A DNA stretch of 64,000 nucleotides. It comes from Costus lasius (taxonomy: Eukaryota; Streptophyta; Magnoliopsida; Zingiberales; Costaceae). The DNA lies in the NCBI GenBank assembly GCA_027563935.2, contig CM050450.1, positions 25,407,439 through 25,471,438 on the forward strand, read 5' to 3'. The translations under genes were made by a program, and so were the position numbers. Shown here in pieces: positions 11,730 to 23,478 of the stretch. A model generated the notes under the pieces. It was given only the letters and a program-made list of their open reading frames with translations, made no database searches and was not told the origin of the DNA. The first letter of the stretch is position 1. Each line of letters opens with the position of its first letter.

Positions 11730-13195
11730 CTAAAATAAGCAAATAAGTAAAATAAGTACTATGATAAAGCATATAACAAGGACTTTAACTTAAATGCTAT
11801 GCTCCCACTATTTCCAAAAACAAGTTGAGAACTCTCAAACTCAACATAGAAATAAGTGAGTAGGATCCTAATTTCACAAGAGATCTCTGCGACTCACGAG
11901 GGTGAGTTGGGATGCACAGAGAATCCCATGCTTCCTTAGGTAGGCATGCCAGCCAATTGTGCCGTGCACAACTCCTCTTAGTTAAGACAGACTAGGCGCC
12001 CTGTGTCCAGTGAGGGCTGGATACAACACAGAACCCTATCCTCTCAACAGCTGCCTCTAGTGATTCATCATGTCAGTGACATATGAAAAACTAGTCAAGT
12101 CTGGTCCTAACCGTTATGCCCAGGGCCAACGAATTCCTTGCGAAGGCACGCCCAGGTTAAAACTGGACTGGGGAAATCATTGTCACCTCACATCTTCTAA
12201 AGATAAGTGGGTGTGTCCCACGAGGGTGGGAAACAGTTCACATCGCCACCGATCGATAGCTTGATGAGGGCTACGCGTTAGAAGGCTATTGACTTGATAT
12301 TGTATTGAGAGTTTTACATGTTGATTTTATTCTTTTCTAGCATGCAGTTTTCCTATGGTTATGGCAGCAAAGGAAGAACATCTCAGGCATGCTAGTTTGG
12401 TCGATATGGTCATAGCCCTTTTCATACATATAACTTGTCACGAGCCATGTGACATGTTATCATGCATCCAAGGGTTGCGAGCCCCTCTAGCAGATCAGCC
12501 CATGCCAGAAGCCGAAAGCAAGCATCCCTTCCTCCAACCGCAAATCCATCACCACGCTTCCAAAGCTGGCGCCACTCTGAAATCGGTTGAAGAAGACACC
12601 TTGTTGTCTTTGATGAACCTTAACCTATCTTATGTGAACAATTCTACATCTACTCTAAGGAAAGATGAAAATTTTACATCAAGAAGGGGGAGAACCACAC
12701 GCAGGTGGAAAAAAGATTTTACAAGCATTCATCACAGGTGGAAACATGCTTCCATATCACAACACAGGAGGGCACTCGCTATGACCATATCAACCCATAG
12801 AAGAGACAAGTGGCGCATATATAAAATTTGAAAAACCGGAATAATCAAATTTTATCCCCTTATGCGCCAACTCCATCCAAAGCACTCTCTGAATCAAAAT
12901 TTATGCTAAAATTGGGATCAAGTTTCATGATGATTTCATGGACCCTATCGGCTGGCAATTTTGATAGATCAAGAGACCCGGCCAGTCCGAAGACACAATG
13001 CCCGTCCTACTTGACAAAACTACGTGCGCCTTTGGTCTTAAATCCATCATAAACACAATCCAAATTTTGGCCATAAAAATGATAAAATAAGTTTGGATGA
13101 AAGACGCTTTCTATGTGAAACGCGCATGGATAAAAGAAAAATTTTCCAAAATTTTTTCACACAAGCTAACGTACACCTTGTGTTTCTCGCAAGTA
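11730..13195 (-). other. Copia-C 5' leader
   Basis: This untranslated region lies between the primer site and gag. It carries the four conserved stem-loops at 12217-12230 (SL1), 12006-12021 (SL2), 11956-11972 (SL3) and 11893-11906 (SL4). A block at about 12945-13030 is homologous to the PBS-proximal stem of copia-A. Open frames here (12070-12264, 12355-12831) lie antisense to the element and have no domain signature. Confidence 0.7.
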
Positions 13196-13207
13196 GCTCT
13201 GATACCA
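13196..13207 (-). promoter_or_regulatory. Copia-C primer binding site (iMet tRNA)
   Basis: The minus strand reads tggtatcagagc, the standard site complementary to the 3' end of initiator tRNA-Met. It is one base from the LTR edge at 13209. Confidence 0.92.
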
Positions 13208-13208
13208 C

Positions 13209-14004
13209 TGTTAGGGAATACCGGGTGTAATTTAAAATTTTGCAGTCCTAGGACGCAGCGGAATTATCATTACACCCGAAACATATTCCGGTCCCAAGTA
13301 TCCATACGAGAGAGAAGACACAAGGATGTGTTAGAGATGTACCTCTTTTGCTTGTCTAGTTGTCGAAGCCATATTGAAGGCGCCCAAGTGTTCGCCCTCC
13401 ACAAGTATCCACACGTCGACTCCTTGATCGTTGCTCCCTTCCATGCTTGGTGCTAGCCTCGGGAAGAGAATCAAGCCTTAGGGTCCCTTCACTTCTCTTG
13501 CGCCACCTCCAAGGATCATGCGCCAAATGCAAGGAAGATGCCGCCAACTCCTTATCCTCTTCACTCCAAGAGAAGAGGGAAAAGATGAGTTTCAGCCCTT
13601 AGGAAGAGTAAGAGGAAGTGGCGCCACCAAGTCCTTCTCCAAGTCACGCCAAGAGGAGAGGAAGGAGAAGACTTGCGGCCACTAGTAGGAAGAAGGGTTG
13701 CGCCACCTTGATGTTGTCGCCCTTTGCCCTTGTTCTCGCCCCTCTAGGTGTGTTCACGTCTCCAAGCATTCGAACCATTGAGAGGGGGCAGCTAGGGTTC
13801 CTTTTATAAGCCAAGAGGCGGTTTAGGGAGGGCCAAGATCATGCCAAGTGGGCGGCTAGGATGAGAGGGGTTTGTGGTAAGGAAAGTCTCCAAGACTTTG
13901 CCATAAACCTCATTCAACCTATCCTTATTTGCCTAATAGACATATCAGCCCAAGACATGCCTTAGAGGCATTCTTTCCATCCAAGGAGAAGGGCTAGGCG
14001 CAAC
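13209..14004 (-). repeat. Copia-C 5' LTR, PBS-proximal part
   Basis: This matches 6249-7045 of the left LTR and stops at gcaac, the target duplicated by copia-B. About 14 substitutions and a 3-base indel are seen in the first 425 bases compared with the left LTR. It continues at 31831. Confidence 0.92.
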
Positions 14005-15648
14005 TGAAAGTAACCCTAGGTCACATACGCATATAAAAGTTTTTCTTGCTTTACTAGGTCCAAAATCGAATGACTTAAACATATGATCAACTTTTAACAA
14101 CTTGTATAGAACAAGTGAGGATGTTACCATGGCCATGAGAGGTGGCTTGGAAGAAGAAAGGGGCGAATGCCTCTTCTCCAAAGGAATCACACACAGGATG
14201 AGACAGGCCTCCTTCCTTGCGCTCCTTGTGCTAGCAAGTCACCAAGGTTTCTTTTCTCGTGTGAAGAGATGTCTCTTTCTTTGCTGGGCGAACTCCCTCT
14301 CTTGGCGTGAAGACAAACCAAAGACGAGAGCAAGAGAACAAGGGGCGAGCGGCGTTCTTACGTTCGAAAACGTGGGAGGTTTTTCCAAAAAGAAAAACGC
14401 CTTCCAAAAATAGTAAGCACTTAACTCCCCATGAAGCCATCGATTGAACCAACCGAAACTTGTCTCTTAATTGAACCATGCGTTCACTAAGTGAACCGGT
14501 TCAATTCCATTTGGTTCAAGGACCAAATCGAACCAGCTCTGGTTATGATCTCTTTGAACCAAATGGCTCAAGATCTAACCACACATCTCTTGACCCTCTT
14601 GATCTCTTCGATCAAGCATCAATTCTCCCGATCGAAGCTTACCGATCACATGCCCTAATCAATCAAACATGATCAGACTAGATCTCACTTCCGATGAAAG
14701 TTTAAATTGCTTTAAACTGAACTAGAACAATTCAGTCCACACGATCTGACATAAGTAAGCCACATCATCAAATTGTGCGACCCTAAGGGTTTCTTTCAAT
14801 GTCGGTAACGATAACATATGTTATCACGATCAGAGAGGGGTATCTAGCAACACATCACTGTCTCCCGATATGAAGGAAAGAGTCTTCCAAGACTACTCCC
14901 AAACCATAGCACAAGTGTGAATACAATTCACTCAGTATACATGTTCCCTTTGCCACTGGATGTTCTCGTTGGACAAGCCTGTCAAGCCTGTAATTCCAAC
15001 ACGATGAGAATGGTTAGCTCAGATGAACATAGTCATCTGGGTATGGCCATACACTTTCTCAACCATCTCATCCGGAGGGGGCTCCAGTAGAACATCACAC
15101 TCCAACTAGGAGAGGCAATCCTTTATCTATCACCAGTGTCCTAACATGACTCATGCCCACTATCCAAGATAATCCTTAACCATTATCCTTCAAATGATAT
15201 TGAAGTACCTCAAGACAATACCAATCATCACTTAGTAACACAAGTGATCTCAAGTCAGAGGGAATATACCACTTGCTTGCTTATAAGGACTTATTCACAT
15301 TGTGACAAACAATTAAATATCCTAAGTAGGGTCAGTCCAGTACATCCAATGCACCTATGTGTCTAAATCTTATTCCATGCTCGTAGCTTCCTATAAGACC
15401 AGAACACATATTAGTCTCAATCATATCAAGGCTGTCTCATGTTCACCAAGATATCTCGACTAAGGACAACTCTGAATGTCAGCAAAGCTGAACATCATTG
15501 AGACATTACTCAGAGGTATACATACATCAGCAGACAATGCAACAATCTGAATAACAACAATTGCCTTTATAAACATATACTCAGTTTATACATGATACTG
15601 ATAATAACCCAAGGCCTCAAACATTAGCCTTAAGGGCATACCCCAACA
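14005..15648 (-). repeat. Copia-B 3' LTR (full length)
   Basis: This 1644-bp LTR is the complete copy. Its plus-strand left end carries an imperfect inverted repeat: the terminal tgaaagtaaccctagg (14005-14020) has a degenerate inverted partner at 14775-14798. The 5' LTR lacks the interval between about 14097 and 14776. Confidence 0.93.
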
Positions 15649-15663
15649 ATCTCCCACTTGCAC
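15649..15663 (-). promoter_or_regulatory. Copia-B polypurine tract
   Basis: Minus-strand gtgcaagtgggagat immediately before the 3' LTR, five bases after the pol stop. Confidence 0.87.
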
Positions 15664-15668
15664 TTAAA

Positions 15669-18600
15669 CTAATGGTTGAGAAATCTCAAACCCATATTAT
15701 TACAGTGCTTCTCATGCTTCTGCAGCGCCAGAGGCTTTGTAAGAGGGTCAGCTAGATTGTCATCTGTATGTACCTTGCAGATCTTGATCTCTCCTCGATC
15801 TATGATCTCACGAATCAAATGAAACCTTCTCTGTATGTGCTTGGACTTCTGGTGTGACCGTGGTTCCTTTGCTTGTGCAATCGCTCTAGTGTTATCACAG
15901 AAGATAACCAATGGATCTGCACTTGAATGAACAACACCAAGTTCTTGAATGAACTTACGAATCCATACTGCCTCCTTTGATGCTTCTGAGGCTGCAACAT
16001 ACTCGGCTTCTGTTGTGGAATCAGCAACAATTGATTGTTTGAAACTCTTCCACACCACTGCTCCTCCATTCAAGCTAAAAACATAGCCTGATTGCGATCG
16101 GAAATCATCTTGGTCAGATTGAAACGAAGCATCAGTATATCCTTCAATACTGAGTTCTCCCTAACCTCCATAGATCAAGAACATATCTTTGGTTCTCCGA
16201 TGATATTTTAAAATGTTCTTGACTGCAATCCAGTGTGCCTTCCCTGGATTACCTTGGAACCGACTAGTTACGCTTAACCCGTAAGCGACGTCTGGGCGAG
16301 TACATAACATCGCATACATAATAGACCCAATAGCCGAAGCATAAGGCGTATTGTCCATCTCATCTTTCTCAGACCGTGTTTGAGGACACTGGCTCTTTGA
16401 AAGATTCAGACCATGTCTGACTGGAAGATATCCTCTTTTAGAATTTTCTAAATGGAATCTCTCCAGGACCTTATCGATGTAAGTACTCTAGGATAGCCCG
16501 AGAAGCCTATTAGATCTATCTCTAAAGATCTTCACACCTAATATATAGGTTGCTTCTCCTAAATCTTTCATCTGGAAACATTTTCTTAACCATGCTTTGA
16601 CTGCATGCAGTTCAGGAATATCGTTTCCAATGATTAAGATATCATCGACGTAGAGGACTAGGAAAGTAATCACGCTCCCACTAAACCTTTTATATACACA
16701 CGGGTCATCTTCATTTTTGATGAAACCAAATTCAGAAACTGATTCATCAAAACGAATATTCCAGCTTCTCGATGCTTGTTTTAGTCCATAAATGGACTTC
16801 TTTAATTTGCATATTTTATGACGTTCTGATGGATTGATGAAACCTTCAGGCTGTGTCATATACACATCCTCTTCCAGTTTTCCATTAAGGAAAGCGGTCT
16901 TCACATCCATTTGCCAGATCTCATAATCATAATATGCTGCTATCGCGAGAATAATTCGAATGGACTTGAACATGGCTACAGGAGAGAAAGTTTCATCATA
17001 ATCTATACCGTAGATTTGTTTGAAACCTTTCGCAACTAGCCTGCCCTTATAGGTAACCACGTTACCATCCATGTCTTTCTTCTTCTTGAAGATCCACTTA
17101 CAGCCTATAGGGATTACTCCCGGAGGCGGATCAACTAAATACCAGACTTGGTTGTCTGACATGGAGTCCATCTCGGCTCGCATAGCTTCAAGCCATCTTG
17201 CTGATTCCGGTCCACTGACCGCATCCGCATAAGTGAGGGGTTCATCATTAATGATGTAGACTCCGTCATAGCGCTCAGGCTGACGACGGATCCTTCCCGA
17301 TCTACGCGGTTCCCGTGACATCTGAGCCTCAGGTTGAAGATCAACCTGATCTATTTGCTCAGGCTCATCCAACTGAGCTTGACTACTTTGTCCCACTTCT
17401 GGAATTTCATCTAGCTTTATTTCTCTCCCACTGGCCTCTTGCAGAAGAAATTCCTTCTCAAGAAAAATAGTCGTTCGAGCAACAAATACTTTGTTCTCCT
17501 TGGGATCATAGAAATAATAACCCTTAGTTTCATTAGGGTAACCGACAAATATACATTTATTTGATCTGCTCTCCAGTTTCCCAGAGGCGAGCTTTTTGAC
17601 ATAAGCCTCGCAACCCCAGATTTTAATAAATGTCAAGCTTGGCTGTTTCCCATACCATAACTCATATGGTGTCCTTGAAACGGCCTTGGATGGCACTCGG
17701 TTTAGCACCTTTGCAGCTGTTTCCAGTGCAAATCCCCAAAAGGAGTAAGGTAGAGTAGCCTGACTCATCATAGAACGAACCATATCCAATAAGGTTCTAT
17801 TTCTCCTTTCGGACACACCATTCCATTGCGGTGTTCCTGGTGGAGTGAGCTGTGAGATAATCCCATACTCCTTCAGATAGTCAGTAAACTCACGACTCAA
17901 GTATTCTCCACCTCGATCTGAACGAAGTGCCTTGATATTACGGCCTAACTGATTCTGTACTTCATTTTTGAATTCTTTGAACTTGTCAAAAGATTCACTC
18001 TTATGTCTCATTAGATAGACATAACCATACCTACTGAAATCATCAGTAAAAGTAATGAAGTATAAATAGCCACCTCTGGCATGTTTACTAAACGGCCCAC
18101 ACACATCACTGTGAATAAGGTCAAGTAAACCTGAAGCCCTTTCACCTTTATTAGAAAAAGGAGTCTTCGTCATTTTACCCATTAAACAAGCTTTGCATGT
18201 ATCAAACTCCTCATAGGAGAATGATCCCAGCAGTCCATGATCATGCAACCGCTTAATGCGCTTCTTGTTAATGTGGCCTAAACGACTATGCCATAATAAG
18301 GTGCTATCATCAGCATACTTGGCTTTCTTGTTATCAATTTGTTGTACAGAATATTCTATGTCCAACATGTATAACCCATTGTTAATCGACCCAGTTGCAT
18401 AAACAATATTATCATATGAAATACAACACTGTGAAGTTTTGCATTCAAAAGAAAAACCTTTCCTGACAAGAGCAGGAATAGAGATAATATTCTTAGTTAT
18501 GCTTGGTACAAAATAACAATTGTCAAGTTCTAATACAAAACCAGATGGTAAAGAGATGTTATATTCCCCTACAGCAACAGCAGCAACCCGTGCCCCGTTT

Positions 18601-19571
18601 CCAACTCGTAGGTCCACCTCATGCTGTCCCACCTGTCTTCTTCTCTTGAGTTCCTGCGCATTTGAACAAATGTGAACTCCACATGCAGTGTCCAACACCC
18701 ATGAAATAGAAGAAGCTACCATGACTTCAGTCACGTAAATACCTGAGCCAGAAGTGAAAGGCTTGCTTCCCTTCTTCTCTCCTTGGAGCGCTCTACAGTC
18801 CTTCTTCCAGTGACCCAGCTGGCCACAATGGAAACATCTGTTGTCCTTTGACCGCTTTATATTTTGTTTCAAAGCCTTGTTGTAGCTCTTGATAGGGGTT
18901 TTGCCCTTCTTCCCCTTCTTCTTATTCCTTGGAGGAAACATTAAGACAGAGGATGAAGGCTTTCCCTTCTCAAGAGTCTGCTCTGTGGTGCAGAGCATGT
19001 TCAGTAACTCTGTCGGAGTACAGTCGATTTTGTTCATATTAAAATTAATAATGAACGAATCGAAAGAAGCCGGGAGAGACTGCAGGATAATATCAACAAC
19101 AAGTTCTGAATTGATGGTATGTCCCAGTTTCTCTAGAGCTTCTTTGTACCCAATCATCTTGAGCACATGAGCTCCCACTGGACTCCCTTCAGTCAGTTTG
19201 CTATGAAAGAAAAGTTTTGTCAAGTTATAGCGTTCTGTCCTTGCCTGTGCAGCATACAGCATTTTGAGATTTGCTATAATATCAATAGCAGACAAATCCT
19301 CATGCTGACGCTGGAGCTCGGGCGTCATTGACGCAAGCATAAGGCAAGCGACATCAGTACTATCACTGACGTGCTTCTCATAAGCATCCCGAACCGCCCT
19401 TGCGGCGTTCACAGCGGGTTGAGCCGGTATTGCCGACTCAAGGACATACAGCTTCCTCTCAGCTTTAAGTACAATCTTAAGCTGTCTGTACCAGTCTGAG
19501 AAGTTTGGCCCAGCAAACTTCTCCTTTTCCAATATGGATTGCAAATTGAGCCCTGTGGTGTTCGTTGCTGT
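15669..19571 (-). pseudogene. Copia-B gag-pol, intact except two amber codons and a lost start
   Basis: About 1300 codons on the minus strand stay in a single frame across all domains: gag, a CCHC knuckle (CFHCGQLGHWKKDC), a protease with WVLDTACGVHIC, integrase (HHCC, then D,D,E in SDVCGPF, RSDRGGEY and VSERRN), RT with YVDDILIIGND, and RNase H (YTDASFQSD). Two TAG codons break it, at about 16486-16488 (GLS*STYID) and about 16156 (YGG*GELS). In copia-A both positions are Gln codons, so each fits a C-to-T change. The position matching A's ATG (19569-19571) reads ACA, so no conserved start remains; the first part of the frame is open without an ATG. The protein would have been processed by its own protease into capsid, integrase and RT-RNase H. 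Confidence 0.93.
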
Positions 19572-19883
19572 AGGAATCTACAACATAGCAAGAACAACAA
19601 GGTCAGTATGCATGTTAGAATCATTCCAGGACTTAAGAGTGATTCTTTCCTCACTATTTTATCTGACTGAAAAATCCAATAAAATAGCCCGAAAGAGTGA
19701 AACTCTTTTAGTGAGATGGGATCCAGATTTCATACTTGATCTCCGCGTCCCGCTCAGGCGAGATAAGGTGCACAGAGAGTTCAAGCACTAGTCACTGGTA
19801 GGCTATCCATGCCAATCGCCATCCCGTGCGATTCCCCTTCATCTAGGCAATCCAGAAGACTGTGCCAACTGAGTTGGTACAAC
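19572..19883 (-). other. Copia-B 5' leader, gag-proximal part
   Basis: It holds stem-loops SL4 (19749-19762), SL3 (19814-19833) and SL2 (19862-19880). Copia-A is inserted at the foot of SL2; its target duplication acaac is 19879-19883. The remainder of the leader continues at 29380. Confidence 0.75.
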
Positions 19884-21817
19884 TGTTGGTATATATGCCC
19901 TAGGACCTAGTTTTGGTCAACTTATGTACTACTTGACATTGATATTTATATATCATTCTGGCATTGTCGTTATCATTGTTTGACTACACCTACGATTGTG
20001 TACTTACATGATAATGTCCTTGGAGACAGATTGGATCTGTGCTCGAATTATAATCCCCAGTCGATGTACCTTAGTGGATATGGGACAGCTATGGCACTTG
20101 AGAGACTGGTATGTGGGCTGGTTAGGCACGTGGTGCTAACGCAGACACATGGGTATATCATTGGGGATATACTGGATAGACCCGCTATGAGGCTATGACT
20201 TGGTGTCATGAGTTATCCTCATAAGTGACAGGAGATGCATTGATCCCTTGACTTGAGGTCATTAATCATTCTATATGGTTAGGGACTTGCTTTGATACAA
20301 CCTAACACCTTGCCGTAGCTGGGAGGTCATAACGGTTGTTATTGAGCATGTCACGACCCATATGAGAAGATCAATGTACAGACATAGGAATTGCCCCTTC
20401 CCTAAGGAAGTATGATATCCATGGAGCTCCTTTATGGTTCTATGACTGAGAGTGTATGGCCATACCCAGGTAAGAACCTATTTTAGTCATAGCCATGTGA
20501 TTGGATGAAAACAAGTGGTGACACACTTGTCCAATCGGATATCAGTACGGCAAAGAGACTGTAATGCATCTGTACCTAGTTGCGATGATGGGGATGTCGA
20601 TGTCGATATCCATTCCAACGACCTGGGTAGCAGCGATGCACTGCTAGGTGCCACTCACTGCTTGTGATGACCTTTGGTCAGCACTGCCAGCGTCAGAGGA
20701 ACCTATAGGGTCGCACACCTTGATACTTGAGTTCTTGTATTGATCGGGAAGCCTTATGATCGAGTTATTGGATAACTCAGATCTAATTGGGAGATTTCAT
20801 CAGCGCCAATGGGCCTGATGAGATGGAAGAATGTTATTGGAGCCAAACTTCATTTTTGGCAAGTTGACCCGTATTTGACCATGGTTGGTCACATTTGGAT
20901 TAGGGTTACATTGGATTGGATCCAAGTGCTTAATTAACCTATGCAATGATGTTTGGGCTAGCTCATTATCCAATGAGGCCCAATAACAAGTTCTCATAAA
21001 GAGATGAGAGGCTAAAAGGGTATAATGGGGACAAATCTTCCCCCCTAGGCGCCTATGGGCATAATGGGGAGAAGTGGCACAATTTGCTTCATAAGGAAGC
21101 AATTGGCGCCTCCCCCTTAATCTCTTACGGTATGAATGCCAATATGGCATTACTTGGGGCGCAAGGCAAGGCCTTGGCGCACAAAGAAAGACATGGGCTC
21201 TAAAATGAATGGTTGAATGAGTATTATGGAAATGTCTTGGAGACTTTCCTTATCTCAAACCTTCTCATCATAGCCGCCCACTTGTCTTAATCCTAGCCTT
21301 TCATAAATCGCCTCTTGCCCTATAAAAGAGCACCTAGCCGAGCCCTCTTGTGTGCAATTAATTCCTTGAAGGCGTGAACACAAGGAGAGGGGCGAGTGCT
21401 TGGAGCAAGGGCGCATCTTCCTTCTTCCATAACCGCAAGCCACTTCCTCCTTTCCTCTTGGCGCAAGGAACATTAGTGCTTGGCGTTTTTGGATAGTCTT
21501 CCTTCTTCTCTTGGCGCATCATCTCTCTTGGTGGCACAAGTGAAGTAGAGTATCTCCCTAAGGCTAGCACCGGGCGTGGAAGAAGAGAACTCAAGAGATC
21601 CGTGTGTGCGAGACTGCAGAGGGCGAACACTTGGGCGCCTTCATCGACATCGCTCTACATTGCTCTTAAGGTATTTCCTAACTCATCCTGTCGACTCCCT
21701 TGCATGCGATCTTCACTGGGTTTTTGGGACTGGCCTGTTTCGGGGACATTCTTCCGCTGCGAAAAATGTATGTCCATAACTCTGAAAATTATAAAATGTC
21801 CCCGGGGTTTCCCAACA
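19884..21817 (+). repeat. Copia-A 5' LTR
   Basis: This 1934-bp LTR carries a long U3 (about 1.45 kb to the TATA box) followed by R and U5. Compared with the 3' LTR it lacks 20 bases near 21566. The missing piece lies between two copies of aggct in the 3' LTR and is present in the copia-D LTRs, so it is a deletion here. Confidence 0.95.
21321..21328 (+). promoter_or_regulatory. TATA box of the copia-A 5' LTR
   Basis: The word tataaaag, preceded by cttgccc, sits 1.44 kb into the LTR and 0.5 kb from its end. The same word is at 28858-28865 in the 3' LTR. The start of R would be expected about 30 bases downstream. Confidence 0.65.
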
Positions 21818-21818
21818 G

Positions 21819-21830
21819 TGGTATCAGAGC
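21819..21830 (+). promoter_or_regulatory. Copia-A primer binding site (iMet tRNA)
   Basis: tggtatcagagc, one base after the LTR, matches the 3' end complement of plant initiator tRNA-Met over 12 bases and primes minus-strand cDNA. Confidence 0.95.
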
Positions 21831-22032
21831 GACTTGCAAGACTCGAACGATGTTTTATGCTTTTGTTCCATGCTCACATGCCATATCTCTATTTTCGTAA
21901 ATAGCATGATGCATGGCAATCGTTTTTCTGAAAGTAGAAAAATTAGGGTTTCTTATTTCTATCATCCTCTCAATCTCTTTTGGAATTTTTGGACTATTTT
22001 TCTTGTTTGATTTAAAGATCAAAGGCGCACGT

Positions 22033-22097
22033 AATTTTGTCAAGTAGGACGGGCATTGTGTCTTCGGACTGGCCAAGTCTCTTGATCTGACAAAATT
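22033..22097 (+). other. PBS-proximal stem of the copia-A leader
   Basis: aattttgtca (22033-22042) pairs perfectly with tgacaaaatt (22088-22097) around a 45-base loop that includes 'cttcgg'. Copia-D has the same arrangement near 36105-36168, with one pair altered to a G-U type. Copia-C near 12955-13022 keeps one arm intact and has a change in the other. Confidence 0.55.
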
Positions 22098-22963
22098 GCC
22101 AGCCGAAAGGATCTCTGAAATCATCATGAAAAATAAATCGCAATAAACCAAAAGACTTGTGAGAAGAAGATGAGAAAAAGAAACTGGTTTTATGAAAAAG
22201 TAAAATTTCAGATTTTATGTTTTTCATGAGCATGTAGAATTGCATGAGTAAATACCTTGATTGTGCATGGTGTTGTGATCATTAGTCAAGCCCCCCCTCT
22301 TGCATGCCTACGATGTATCCTTGTGCGGCCTACGTGCCATCTTTTTCATTATTTTTGTAAAAAATTAAGAGGAAGATTAAGGGCTAAGGCGCATCCTTCT
22401 TGGACCTTGATGCTCGCATCTTGCTTGATGGCGCAAGCATGCAAGGTGGCGCATGCAAGCTGGTGCTTGGTTGCTTGGTGGCGAAAAAGGTTTTGTCCCC
22501 TTGCATGGTGGCGCACCTTCCTTGGAGGAAGACCATGGCATTGGCCGAACCTATGGGGAACTTTTAAAGTGTACCTCTAGGGTTTGAGAGCTAAACCATG
22601 AGAAAAGGACCTTGGTGCCAACCTTGAAGTTCAAGCTAGAGGTCGGCTAGGCTAGGTCTAGTTTTGGGGCTTGAGTTCTAGGACAAGAGTTGAACCTATT
22701 TCATGGCATGGATTGGTTCAATGTCTTGTATAGGATATGATCACATCATCCTTTACTGCTTTTATTATTATCTGCAGAAGCATGCCTGAAATGTTTTACC
22801 GTTATGTTATCACTATAGGATTGCATGCCTGTAATGATAGACATAAGATAAAACTGAGATGATGAGACCTTAAACAAAAACCCTCAATTAAAATATCAAG
22901 TATGGTAGCCTTCTAACGCGTAGCCCTCACTAAGCTATCGATCAGTGGAGTTGTGAATTGTTT

Positions 22964-23300
22964 CCCACCCTCGTGGGACACACCCACTTATCTTTAGAAA
23001 GTGCGTGGTGGCAATGGTTTCCCCAGTCCAGTTTTAACCTGGGCGTGCCTTCGCAAGGAAACTCGTTGGCCCTGGGCATAACGGTTAGGAATGGACTTGA
23101 CTAGAAGTTCACATGTGCTGGGCACATGGTGAAAATCTAGAGGCATCGTTGAGAGGTAAAGGTTTCATGTTGTATCCGGCCCTCGCTGGACATGAAATGC
23201 CCAGACTGTCTCAACAAGGGGAGTTGCTTGGAGCAACCGGCCGGCGTGCCCACCTTAGGAAGCATGGGTTACTTTGTGCACCTCATCCCACCCTCGTGGG
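22964..23300 (+). other. Conserved stem-loop array SL1-SL4 in the copia-A leader
   Basis: SL1 22964-22977 (CCCAC, loop CCTC, GTGGG). SL2 23175-23190 (6 pairs including one G-U, 4-base loop). SL3 23223-23237 (GTTGCT, loop TGG, AGCAAC). SL4 23287-23300 (same sequence as SL1). The gag ATG is 179 bases after SL4. The other three copia elements keep the four stems at nearly identical spacing, with different but still pairing bases. Confidence 0.6.
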
Positions 23301-23478
23301 ACGCAAAGCCTCATGTGAAATAAGGATCCCATCTCACTAGGAAGTCTTAAACTTCCCGATTGACTTTGTGGGTTGTCAATTCGAATATAAAATAGTGGGA
23401 GCCATGGTCATTTAAAACAAGTCCAGTTTAAATGATTCGAAGTAGTACTAATCTGTTCTTCTTGGGTGTTCTAGAACA

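Larger units (their letters stand above)
21831..23478 (+). other. Copia-A 5' leader (untranslated)
   Basis: The 1.65 kb between primer site and gag has no credible coding frame; the open frames at 22257-22580 and 23113-23340 lack domains and are not kept in relatives. It contains a PBS-proximal long stem (22033-22042 with 22088-22097) and four short stem-loops SL1-SL4 between 22964 and 23300. Blocks around these structures can be recognised in copia-C and copia-D and, by position and pairing, in copia-B. Such leaders normally carry the packaging and dimerisation signals of the RNA. Confidence 0.75.

Noticed and set aside
13356..14479. Open frames across the C/B boundary and in the B LTR
   Set aside because: LTR sequence only; some cross the insertion junction and none has a domain.
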